From Paeniglutamicibacter kerguelensis (GTDB lineage Bacteria > Actinomycetota > Actinomycetes > Actinomycetales > Micrococcaceae): a DNA stretch of 64,000 bases. The notes below the pieces were generated by a model. The model was not told the DNA's origin. It made no database searches and saw nothing but the letters and a program-made list of their open reading frames with translations. The DNA is taken from the NCBI RefSeq assembly GCF_017876535.1, contig NZ_JAGIOF010000004.1, positions 124,001 to 188,000 on the forward strand, read 5' to 3'. Shown piece by piece: positions 53,365-61,310 of this stretch (positions within the stretch are counted from its first letter, which is position 1; every line of letters begins with the position of its first letter). A program made the translations under genes and the position numbers.

Positions 53365-54603
53365 ATGCCAATGTCGGACAAAGATCCCGAATCCGCAAAA
53401 AACCAAAAAGCCCGAGAGCATTTGTCGAGCGGGCACCTATCCGATGTTGTCATTTCGATCGATGACATCCGCATCCGGCATGAGCTTCCCCGAGTTCTCG
53501 GTGCATTTGAGCAATGGTGCGCCCAAGAGCAGCTGGCTTTCCAGGGAGATCTACTCAGGTCATCGATAACGAACTTTCTTCGGCGCTATGCAGCCATCAA
53601 CGGCGATCGAAAGCTCACTGCACTGAGCCTGTACCCGTTTGCCACCGCCCTGGACGACTTCATGTTCTCGAAAAAATCCGGTGATTTTCGGGACATGGCC
53701 AGTGTCATCGGAGCCTATCTTCGTTTTCTCAGCACCACGGGCACATGGAGTGGAACGCGCGAAGAATTTCGCCGGATCAAGAGCTATTTCGACCGCCTTC
53801 TGATTCCCGAGCCTGGCCCGCGTTATTCCGACATCCCGGAACTCCAGGCTGCACTGATCAAGATTCCCAGGCTCAGCGGGCAAGAAGCCTTGTCAGCGGT
53901 CGAGGAACTCAATCTCACGTCGCGGATGAGGTCGTTCTTGACGTGGTTTGGCGACAAACGAGAGACAACCTCCACCAAGGTCCTACACCGCAAACTCGTT
54001 CACGAGGCCGCCGCGAGTCTGGATGTCGTTGCCGTGGACGATGCCGAGACACCGTTCATCTGGCCGCGCCCCCAAAATGGACCGGTCGTATTCAAGAACG
54101 CGAGCCATGTGTTGCGGCTCAAACTGTATTGGGATGCGCTGGTGGACGCAGAGCTCATCCGTTTGTCACCGACACGGGCCTATCTCGCTGGACGTGCTGA
54201 AAGGTTCCTTGCGGGAAACCCCGATGATGTCGTCTCCGCCGTACGGGCGGTGGCTCGGCACATGTACCGGTCAGTGGCGGAGGAAACCAGCGACCGCGAC
54301 ACCACCTTGGAGTTGGGTTACCTCACCCGCTATTTCCTGCTCGAGGCCAGCGTCGAACCCCTGAGCGTCGAGATACTCAGGCATCCGGTACGAGGCCTCG
54401 CCGACGCGGATCCGCGTGGAGACCCCCAGGTCATTGCCCAAGCTTGGCAGCGGCTGGAGAGCCTCCGCGACGAAGGTTTGGTTGCCATCGGGAACATGCT
54501 TTCGATTCCACCCGTCTTGCTCAAACCGCTGGTGCTCGAACTGGCCAAAGCATCGGCCGTGGCGTTCGAATTTGATGCTCCCGGCGACAAGGAAGACGAC
54601 TAA
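53365..54603 (+). CDS. Protein of unknown family, paralogue B
   Basis: A 412-residue cytosolic protein, largely helical, without signal or membrane segment. It aligns in order with the protein at 37577: STTGTWSGTREEFRRI, SFLTWFGDKRE, VLRLKLYWDALVDAELI, and a C-terminal winged-helix-like SLRDEGLVAIGNMLSIPPVL. Identity is clearly low but the motif order is kept, so the two are divergent paralogues. No domain name known to me. ATG at 53365 or 53371. The alpha/beta hydrolase gene follows after 235 nt. Confidence 0.8.
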   Translation: MPMSDKDPESAKNQKAREHLSSGHLSDVVISIDDIRIRHELPRVLGAFEQWCAQEQLAFQGDLLRSSITNFLRRYAAINGDRKLTALSLYPFATALDDFMFSKKSGDFRDMASVIGAYLRFLSTTGTWSGTREEFRRIKSYFDRLLIPEPGPRYSDIPELQAALIKIPRLSGQEALSAVEELNLTSRMRSFLTWFGDKRETTSTKVLHRKLVHEAAASLDVVAVDDAETPFIWPRPQNGPVVFKNASHVLRLKLYWDALVDAELIRLSPTRAYLAGRAERFLAGNPDDVVSAVRAVARHMYRSVAEETSDRDTTLELGYLTRYFLLEASVEPLSVEILRHPVRGLADADPRGDPQVIAQAWQRLESLRDEGLVAIGNMLSIPPVLLKPLVLELAKASAVAFEFDAPGDKEDD

Positions 54604-54838
54604 ATCTGGATTTTCAGGTGGTTTTCCGGCACATGTTCGGGGATTGCGCCGACCAGGTCTCGGAAGAAGAGACGTTGCGCAACCGTGCCATCCGGAGTGC
54701 GCCCATCCGGTGGCAGGGCCCGGCGCGCCGCGGGCTGTGGCATCCCCCGTCACGTTCCATCGAATAGGTCCATGTCATCGGTGCTATGGAAAAAAGGTTT
54801 TCGGGCAATGCGGCCAACAGTGCCATAGGGTAGGGAAC

Positions 54839-55858
54839 ATGGTTCAGTGGATAGCCGATGTGCTCGGCCCCGGGTTCGAACAGCACACACTGCTTCTGCC
54901 CGGCGGCGACGAGGCAACGTTGGTTCGTTGCACCGATGCCCCGACGGGGCCGGTTCCTCAATTCCAGAACATCGATGTGCTTTACATCCATGGTTGGTCG
55001 GACTATTTCTTCCAAAAAGACCTTGCCAGGTTCTGGACGTCACGCGGGGCCAGGTTCTTCGCGCTTGACCTGCGGCGCTATGGGCGCAGCCTGCGCCCCG
55101 GCCAGATCCCCGGATTCATCACCGACCTCGCCGACTACGGGGTGGAAATCGATGCGGCATTGCACCTCATGGGGCAGGGTGCCGGCCGCGGGGAAAGCAA
55201 CCGGGAGCTTGTCCTGCTGGGACATTCAACCGGCGGACTAACTGCAAGCCTTTGGGCGGGGAACAACCCGGGACGCGTCAGCGCCTTGGTACTGAACAGC
55301 CCCTGGCTCGAGTTCCAGGCCAGCGGGGTCGTGCGCTCCGCTGTAGCCCCGTGGCTGGCAGCCGGTTCCCGGATCAACCCGGCACGCCCGTTGCCGACCA
55401 TCGATCCGGGGATCTATACCCGTGCCGTCTCGACCGCATTCGACGGCGAATGGGACTATGACCTTTCCTGGCGCCCAGAACAGGGGTTCACGTTGACCCC
55501 GGGTTTCTTGCATGCCGTCTTCACCGCGCAGGCCCGCGTGGCACGGGGCCTGAACCTGGATTGCCCGGCGCTGGTGATGCTCTCGCAAAAGAGCTACCTC
55601 CAGCCGCGCTGGAGCGAGAACGCCAAGGCCGCCGACGTGGCGTTGAACGTTCAGGCGGTCGCGGCGCGCGCCGTGGACCTCGGCCCGGAAGTCTGCATCC
55701 GTCGCATTGACGGTGCCTTCCACGACATCTTCCTCTCCCCGCAGGGCATTCGCGACGTTGCCTACTCAACCATGGGCAGGTGGGCGCAAGACACGCTGGA
55801 TGCAACACGCCGCGATTTGTGGAGCGATTTGTCCATCTCCCAGAAAGCCGGGGGCTGA
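54839..55858 (+). CDS. Alpha/beta hydrolase (serine aminopeptidase S33-like)
   Basis: A 339-residue cytosolic hydrolase. Oxyanion region VLYIHGWSDYFFQKDLARFW (~46-65), nucleophile elbow LGHSTGG (Ser ~124) and catalytic His in DGAFHDIFLSP (~306) are visible; the acid is probably in the preceding strand. It resembles lysophospholipase/monoglyceride-lipase-type esterases. TAGGGT at 54826-54831, 7 nt before the ATG, suggests leaderless expression. The frame upstream to 54416 overlaps the previous gene and lacks hydrolase features, so it is excluded. Confidence 0.88.
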   Translation: MVQWIADVLGPGFEQHTLLLPGGDEATLVRCTDAPTGPVPQFQNIDVLYIHGWSDYFFQKDLARFWTSRGARFFALDLRRYGRSLRPGQIPGFITDLADYGVEIDAALHLMGQGAGRGESNRELVLLGHSTGGLTASLWAGNNPGRVSALVLNSPWLEFQASGVVRSAVAPWLAAGSRINPARPLPTIDPGIYTRAVSTAFDGEWDYDLSWRPEQGFTLTPGFLHAVFTAQARVARGLNLDCPALVMLSQKSYLQPRWSENAKAADVALNVQAVAARAVDLGPEVCIRRIDGAFHDIFLSPQGIRDVAYSTMGRWAQDTLDATRRDLWSDLSISQKAGG

Positions 55859-55867
55859 ACCGACAAC

Positions 55868-55885
55868 GGTGGGGTTAACCCCACC
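55868..55885. repeat. 18-bp perfect palindrome
   Basis: GGTGGGGTTAACCCCACC, 10 nt after the hydrolase stop and 112 nt before the kinase start. It could be a short terminator (7-bp stem, TTAA loop) or an operator for the two-component genes. Confidence 0.5.
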
Positions 55886-55996
55886 CGCCGCGTCGGGGAA
55901 TCCCTGCGGCAATCGATGGCGTGCCCGGCAGACGCCGGCGCTCCGGCCGCGAAAGAATTAGGGCAAGACAATGCGGTCCAGCGAAAGACACAAGCC

Positions 55997-57271
55997 ATGA
56001 CTCAACCAGCATCCGCCCCAGCCCGGAACGTACCCGGCCGTCGGCTCGGGCGCGATCTCGCCTACAACCTGTCGGCATTTTTCACCGGCACCATTGCCTT
56101 CACGCTGGCCGTCACCCTGTTCTCGCTGGGCATCGCCACCGTCATCATTTACATCGGCATATTCATCCTGCTCGGCGCGCTGTTCACCGCCACCTTCTTC
56201 GCCGGGGCCGAGCGGCGGATTGCCACGTGGGCGACGGGCCAGCTGCCGCCGACCTACTACAGGCGTTCCACCGCGGACTCGACCATGCGCCGCATGCTCG
56301 ACCCGCTGCGCGACGGCCAACGCTGGAAGGACCTGATCCATGCCGTGGTCTCCTTCCCCGTGCGGGTGCTTGCATTTTCGGTGACCATCAGCTGGATCGC
56401 CGCGGCCCTGGGCGGAATCACCCAATGGATTTGGGAACGCTATCTGCCCGAGTCGAACGTCAGCCTGTTGGACATCCTCCGCGTTGACCCCGCCTACCAC
56501 GTATGGATCCAGATCGGACTGGGCTTGGCCTTCCTGTTCACGCTGCCTCCGATCTCCCGCGGCTTGGCCCTGTTGCAGCGCGCCCTGGCCGTCGGTTTGT
56601 TGACCAACGAACGGCAGGCGATGCGCGAGGAAGCCGATCGCCTGACCAACTCCCGCAGTTCGGTGATTGCAGCCGAGGCCGACACGTTGCGCAAGATCGA
56701 ACGCGATATCCACGACGGCCCGCAGCAACGCATGGTCCGCATGAACATGGACCTCGAGGCCGCCAAGCGCCGGCTCGACCCGCAGGATTCCGCAACCAAG
56801 GAGTTGCTCGACTCCGCCCTCGAGCAATCCCGGGGCGCATTGGCCGAATTGCGGGCATTGTCCCGCGGCATCGCTCCCCCGGTGTTGGTTGACCGCGGGC
56901 TCGTGCCCGCCCTTGAGGCGTCGGCGGCCAGATCCCCGATCCCGGTGATCGTCGAGGCCACGGAGCCGGCTCACGGCAGGTTTGCGGTGGCCATCGAACA
57001 GGCAGCCTATTTTGCCGGCGTCGAATCCCTGACCAACGCCGCAAAGCACTCCAGGGCCACGGGGTGCCGGCTACTGCTGGACGTCGCCGACGGACATCTG
57101 GCCCTTCAGGTCCGCGACGACGGCGTCGGCGGAGCCCACCTCGGCAAGGGCACCGGTTTGGCGGGACTGGCCGATCGCTTGGCCGGTGTTGACGGTACGC
57201 TCACCGTGGATTCCCCCGAGAACGCGGGAACCGTCATCTCCGTTTCCATTCCCTTGGGAACAGATGGCTAA
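55997..57271 (+). CDS. Sensor histidine kinase with membrane sensor domain
   Basis: A 424-residue kinase. Four hydrophobic segments (about 27-50, 52-70, 112-140, 168-190) form a sensor domain of the actinobacterial DUF/PspC-like sensor kind. The HisKA_3 box IERDIHDGPQQRMVRM has the His at 239; the N-box is ESLTNAAKHS, and the G-box is GLAGLADRL. The partner regulator follows after 36 nt. The start at 55997 is preferred to the in-frame ATG at 55916 because the upstream segment is polar and low in quality. The signal sensed is unknown. Confidence 0.9.
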   Translation: MTQPASAPARNVPGRRLGRDLAYNLSAFFTGTIAFTLAVTLFSLGIATVIIYIGIFILLGALFTATFFAGAERRIATWATGQLPPTYYRRSTADSTMRRMLDPLRDGQRWKDLIHAVVSFPVRVLAFSVTISWIAAALGGITQWIWERYLPESNVSLLDILRVDPAYHVWIQIGLGLAFLFTLPPISRGLALLQRALAVGLLTNERQAMREEADRLTNSRSSVIAAEADTLRKIERDIHDGPQQRMVRMNMDLEAAKRRLDPQDSATKELLDSALEQSRGALAELRALSRGIAPPVLVDRGLVPALEASAARSPIPVIVEATEPAHGRFAVAIEQAAYFAGVESLTNAAKHSRATGCRLLLDVADGHLALQVRDDGVGGAHLGKGTGLAGLADRLAGVDGTLTVDSPENAGTVISVSIPLGTDG

Positions 57272-57307
57272 GCTGTCTTCGCGGGCAATGCCGATAAGCT
57301 GGATTCC

Positions 57308-57961
57308 GTGCGCATCGTCATAGCCGAAGATTCAGTCCTGCTCCGTGAAGGTTTGGTGCGATTGCTCCGCGAAGGCGGCGCCGAGGTCCTCGCCGCAGTC
57401 GCGAACAAGGACGAATTGCTTGATGCGGTCGAGGAGTTTTCCCCCGACGTGGTGCTGACCGACGTGCGCATGCCGCCCGGTTTCAGCGACGAGGGCCTGC
57501 GTGCCGCACAACAGATCCGCGGTAAATACCCGCACATCGGCATTCTGGTGCTCTCCCAATACGTCGAGCTCACCTACGCCACCGACTTGTTGGCCAGCGC
57601 CTCGGCGCCCGGAGCCGGCGGGCTTGGTTACCTGCTCAAGGACCGCATTGCCCGGCTCGAGGAAATGATGGATGCCTTGGAACGTATCCAGGCCGGCGGC
57701 GTCGTACTGGATCCGGAGGTTGTCTCTGCGGCCTTCAGCAAGCCACGAACCGACCCGATGGCCACGCTCACGCAGCGGGAACGCGAGGTCCTCGAACTCA
57801 TGGCCGAGGGACGCACGAATGCCGCCATCGCGGCCACCTTGTTCCTGTCAGCCGGTGCCGTGGAAAAGAACATATCCTCGATTTTCACCAAGATGGGTCT
57901 GGCGCCCAGCCAGGACGATCACCGTCGTGTACTGGTGGTTCTGGCCTGGATGAAGGTTTAA
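57308..57961 (+). CDS. LuxR/NarL-family response regulator
   Basis: A 217-residue regulator. Receiver: VIAEDSVLL and phosphoacceptor Asp52 in VVLTDVRMPP, with GYLLKDR carrying the conserved Lys. LuxR domain: LTQREREVLELMAEGRTNAA, LFLSAGAVEKNISSIFTKMG. It is 36 nt behind the kinase gene and surely its partner. GTG start. Followed by a strong terminator and the convergent small-peptide gene. Confidence 0.93.
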   Translation: MRIVIAEDSVLLREGLVRLLREGGAEVLAAVANKDELLDAVEEFSPDVVLTDVRMPPGFSDEGLRAAQQIRGKYPHIGILVLSQYVELTYATDLLASASAPGAGGLGYLLKDRIARLEEMMDALERIQAGGVVLDPEVVSAAFSKPRTDPMATLTQREREVLELMAEGRTNAAIAATLFLSAGAVEKNISSIFTKMGLAPSQDDHRRVLVVLAWMKV

Positions 57962-58038
57962 GCCACTGACCGCTGGGTCCTGATGGCAACCTGTAATCGT
58001 CGGCATTCACTCTGCAGCGCCCCTACGGTGCCGCAATA

Positions 58039-58073
58039 CGGGGCAGTGCCGTCCATTGAACGGCACTGCCCCG
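58039..58073. terminator. Hairpin terminator between regulator and peptide gene
   Basis: A perfect 14-bp stem (58039-58052 with 58060-58073), loop CCATTGA. It serves the convergent response-regulator and peptide genes. Confidence 0.8.
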
Positions 58074-58085
58074 ATGTATCCGGCT

Positions 58086-58250
58086 CTAGAAAGGCCAGTT
58101 GTTGTTTCCGGAGAGCTGGCTGATGCCGCCGGTCTGGCCGAAGCCACCGGCCTGGCTGGCGTCATCCTGCTGGTTGGCTGTTGCGCCGCCGAGGAACACG
58201 CCGCCTGCCAGAACCAACGTTGCAAGCGCTGCGCCTATGAGCTTCTTCAA
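58086..58250 (-). CDS. Small secreted peptide of unknown function
   Basis: A 54-residue exported peptide. TTG start at 58250 supported by GGAG with a 5-nt spacer. KKLIGAALATLVLAGGVFLG is a signal sequence; the mature part is Gln/Gly/Asn-rich (NQQDDASQAGGFGQTGG) and ends NNNWPF. No family recognised and no cysteines. It lies convergent to a two-component regulator and divergent from a TPR-like protein, so a signalling role is possible but unproven; a small surface or stress peptide is also possible. Confidence 0.55.
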   Translation of the reverse strand: MKKLIGAALATLVLAGGVFLGGATANQQDDASQAGGFGQTGGISQLSGNNNWPF

Positions 58251-58498
58251 GGGAACTCCATCTCTGTCGATATTGTGGGCACCTTCGAGGCTTCGCCCGT
58301 TCCACCGACACTTCATAAGGTCGGCCACCCCAAATTCAGATTCTAGCTCCGACCTGAGCGTATGGGGTGTTAATCGCAAAAATGAATCAAGATTTCTCTG
58401 AAGTTGCGCACACCCCTATCCCGCAGAAAGGGTCGAGGCTTGACGTAACCGTTCCACTTGCAGCACCGCAAGACCCTCACATGGACCATAATTGAACT

Positions 58499-59491
58499 AT
58501 GCATTCCCGCTCACTAGAAGCCGAAGCGTTCCGTTGTGAGGCGCTCCTCCGCAAGGCCCGGCTAGCCGAGGACCAGCACCTGATTTCCGATGCCGCCGAA
58601 GCCTGCGCCCGCGCCTATGCGGCGATGGGCGAGTCGTCAAAAGAATGGGATTTCATCCACATAATCGGTCAATCCGAGATTCTAACCGGGTCATACAGCG
58701 CGGCTTTGCGAACCTCCGAACTCCTCTTGGGTTCGCCCATTTCAGCATTGAACCCCGAGTTGACGGCCAAGGCGCTGCTCATTCGAGCATCCGCGCTGCG
58801 CAACAAATCCCAGCATGTTCCCGCGATCGCCGCCGCCCGTGAAGCGCTGACCGCGCTAAACACGCTCGACGGCCATCTTGGCCTCCGTGCGGAGGCTTAC
58901 CAGGGGCTCATCGCCAGCCTCGTGGAAGCCGGGATGATCGATGATGCGTGGAGCCTTAGGGAAGATCTGAAAGCGATCCTCGATCGCATCAGCAACTCCA
59001 AAGTCGCCAGCAGTGGATACTGGACGTTGGGCAATCTTGCTCTGGCCCACGGACAGCACGTAGAGGGACTGGACTACCACGACCGCGCCGGCGAACTCCT
59101 TGCACCGACCAACGATATGCATGCGTGGGCACGTTTCAACAAGGCGATCGCCGACGTGCAATTACAAGCCGGGATTGCCAACGATCAAACCCTCCACTGC
59201 ATTGACCGAGCCCAACTGGCCTATGGCATCATCGGGGGCAGCGAGTCTGAACTGGTTGGCTTGGCCACCACACGGGCACGCTGGAACATGGTCGTGGGCG
59301 AACTGCAGAAAGCCTCCGATATCTTGCAGGAAGCCCTGGGCTCGGCTTCTTACAGCGACGATTCCGAACATGTCTCGGTTCATCTGCTCTGGGCACAGAT
59401 CCTCACCGAACTGGGCCGAGATGACGAAGCGCAGCGCGAACGGGACAAGGTCATTCGACTTCAGACCCTGGCAGAGCAGGGCCGGAACTAG
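58499..59491 (+). CDS. TPR-like helical repeat protein
   Basis: A 330-residue all-helical cytosolic protein with tetratricopeptide-like repeats: ISDAAEACARAYAAMGESSK, SYSAALRTSELLLGSP, HVPAIAAAREALTALN, GLIASLVEAGMIDDAW, HVEGLDYHDRAGELLA, LQKASDILQEALGSAS. There is no helix-turn-helix or enzymatic domain. Such proteins act as scaffolds or peptide receptors (as in the Rap group); the latter is conceivable given the secreted-peptide gene divergent to it. CATAAT 6 nt before the ATG suggests a leaderless start. Convergent with the GH18 gene, 9 nt apart. Confidence 0.7.
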   Translation: MHSRSLEAEAFRCEALLRKARLAEDQHLISDAAEACARAYAAMGESSKEWDFIHIIGQSEILTGSYSAALRTSELLLGSPISALNPELTAKALLIRASALRNKSQHVPAIAAAREALTALNTLDGHLGLRAEAYQGLIASLVEAGMIDDAWSLREDLKAILDRISNSKVASSGYWTLGNLALAHGQHVEGLDYHDRAGELLAPTNDMHAWARFNKAIADVQLQAGIANDQTLHCIDRAQLAYGIIGGSESELVGLATTRARWNMVVGELQKASDILQEALGSASYSDDSEHVSVHLLWAQILTELGRDDEAQRERDKVIRLQTLAEQGRN

Positions 59492-59500
59492 TCAGGCCCC

Positions 59501-61066
59501 TTATGGGTACTTTGAGACAGGCGCGTCCAGCAGTTTCTTTAGCTGGGCGTTCGACAAGCGCAACCACGGCGAATTGACCGCTCCCTGCAGCGCAGCCTCA
59601 GGGCTTTCGCCCTGGTTCCACCACTTGGATTCGAAGACGCGCCCGTCAAAGATGATCCGATCCGATTTGTTGTACACCGTCGAGGCCGACCACTTCGGAT
59701 AAAGGCCCGTCGGCACAGTCGGCACCGGTGCCGGCTTGTCACCGGGCAACACGGGTCCGATCAGCAGCCACGGGGTGGCCACGACATCGGCCACTGGCTG
59801 GTCCGGGGTGTCGCCCTGCGTCCACCATTTGGCCTCGTAGACATTTCCACGCCAGACAACGCGCTCGGATTCCGGGTACGCGGCATCCGGATTCCAGACC
59901 GGGAAAGGGCTTTTTGCCGGGTCGTCGACGATCGCAGTCTCTTCCGGCACCGGCACCGCGGAGGGCCGGGGTTCCGTCGACCAGGAAGCAGATCCCACCC
60001 CGCTGGAGAGCAGCATCCCGAACTCCCCCTTGGCTTGATCGGTTCCGCTGCAGTTGTTTGAAACGCGCTCGCTTTCCGGCATGTTCGGTCCGCAGCCCGC
60101 ATCACGGTTGGCTGACCACATTGAAATCCGTCCCACCCCGTTGGCCATGGCAAAGGCGTGCAGCGAGACAGCATCCTCGACGGTGAAAATTTCTCCCCGC
60201 AGATCATTTTGTCCGATCATCGGGGTCAACCCTATTTTCGACCACATCGTTTGCTCGCCGGTTACCTTGCCCAAGCCCTTGTAGAGATCCAGCAATTGTC
60301 CGTGTGCGCTCTTGGCGGCCTGCTCGGATGCCGCAGCCATGGATTGGTTGGCTCCCCTGGTCTCTCCGAAGTTCATTGTCATCAAGTTGATTCCAGCCAG
60401 GTCGACCCCTCCGTCAAGCAACCTGTGCACTTCGCCAAGCCCGCTGGCCGTAAGCCCCCCAGTGTCCACCGGCAGCGTGACCCAAACTTCAACCCGGCGC
60501 CCATCGGCCGCGGCGCGTTGTTGCACTGCGGCCACGGCAGACGCACGTCGCAGGCCGGAAGCAATATCCTCGAGGTCGTTTCCCTCGACGTCCAAATCCA
60601 GCGTGGTGGATTGGTAGCGCTTCAACAGGCCCTCGTAGCCGGCAACCACTTTTTTCCTGTCCGTGCACGCTGTCGCCAATTCGTCGTTCAGCAATCCACC
60701 GGTGGAAATAACCACCTCGCCTCCCTGCTCACGCACGCGGGCGACCTGGCGATCCAGGTCGAAAGTCTCGTTGGCGGCATCCATGGAGTAGTAACCTCCC
60801 CAGGACGGCGCGCACGGGTGCTTGGGGTTGGCAACCGCGAAGCCAAGCACGACGCGTTCATGTTTCCCTACGTCCTCCGCGATCGGATAAAACGGGGTGG
60901 ACGTGGCGTCAATGTATGCCCCGAACCAATGCCCGGATTCCGCGGCCCGCGCCGCATCGCGGTTCGACGTCCAATAGTGCAGTCCGGCCCATATTGTTGC
61001 CCCAATAACCGCGGCAACAAACAACACGCGGCCCCAGGAAAGGCGTCGCCCATCGATACGACTCAA
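59501..61066 (-). CDS. Membrane-anchored GH18 chitinase-like protein with two chitin-binding-type modules
   Basis: A 521-residue protein. An N-terminal anchor (~14-30, VLFVAAVIGATIWAGLHYW) is followed by a GH18-type barrel with the D-x-D-x-E motif in STTLDLDVEGND, GINLMTMNFG and ISMWSANRD. Two C-terminal modules (about 390-445 and 458-515) with AYPESERVVWRGNVYEAKWW and VYNKSDRIIFDGRVFESKWW are CBM5/12 chitin-binding-type. The TTG at 61066 is chosen because GGAGG lies 5 nt upstream; longer in-frame starts are possible. It probably cleaves or binds GlcNAc polymers at the cell surface. Divergent from the GT2 gene. Confidence 0.82.
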   Translation of the reverse strand: MSRIDGRRLSWGRVLFVAAVIGATIWAGLHYWTSNRDAARAAESGHWFGAYIDATSTPFYPIAEDVGKHERVVLGFAVANPKHPCAPSWGGYYSMDAANETFDLDRQVARVREQGGEVVISTGGLLNDELATACTDRKKVVAGYEGLLKRYQSTTLDLDVEGNDLEDIASGLRRASAVAAVQQRAAADGRRVEVWVTLPVDTGGLTASGLGEVHRLLDGGVDLAGINLMTMNFGETRGANQSMAAASEQAAKSAHGQLLDLYKGLGKVTGEQTMWSKIGLTPMIGQNDLRGEIFTVEDAVSLHAFAMANGVGRISMWSANRDAGCGPNMPESERVSNNCSGTDQAKGEFGMLLSSGVGSASWSTEPRPSAVPVPEETAIVDDPAKSPFPVWNPDAAYPESERVVWRGNVYEAKWWTQGDTPDQPVADVVATPWLLIGPVLPGDKPAPVPTVPTGLYPKWSASTVYNKSDRIIFDGRVFESKWWNQGESPEAALQGAVNSPWLRLSNAQLKKLLDAPVSKYP

Positions 61067-61211
61067 CTGTGCCTCCAAAGCCGCAACAACGAACGGCGTC
61101 TCGAACGAATGGTGCCCACCGCCGGCCGCCAATGACCTTGCAAAGACATGGGAACGGCGGCCAAGAACTCGGCAGATACGCGCCACATGACGAGTCGAAA
61201 TGTGACCTGCC

Positions 61212-61239
61212 TTGCAAGCATAGGGCACTACTATAGAAT
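61212..61239 (+). promoter_or_regulatory. Promoter of the GT2 gene
   Basis: TTGCAA (61212-61217), 16-bp spacer, TAGAAT (61234-61239) in the divergent region between the GH18 and GT2 genes. A second TTGACT at 61265 is also possible. Confidence 0.4.
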
Positions 61240-61310
61240 CAATAAATTCGGCAAAAATGTGGCGTTGACTACACTTGGCCCATCATTCACTACCGGGGGG
61301 CAGGAAAATT

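Noticed and set aside
53063-53398. 111-codon minus-strand frame in the 460-nt gap
   Set aside because: No ribosome-binding site, no domain, and overlaps the start of paralogue B.
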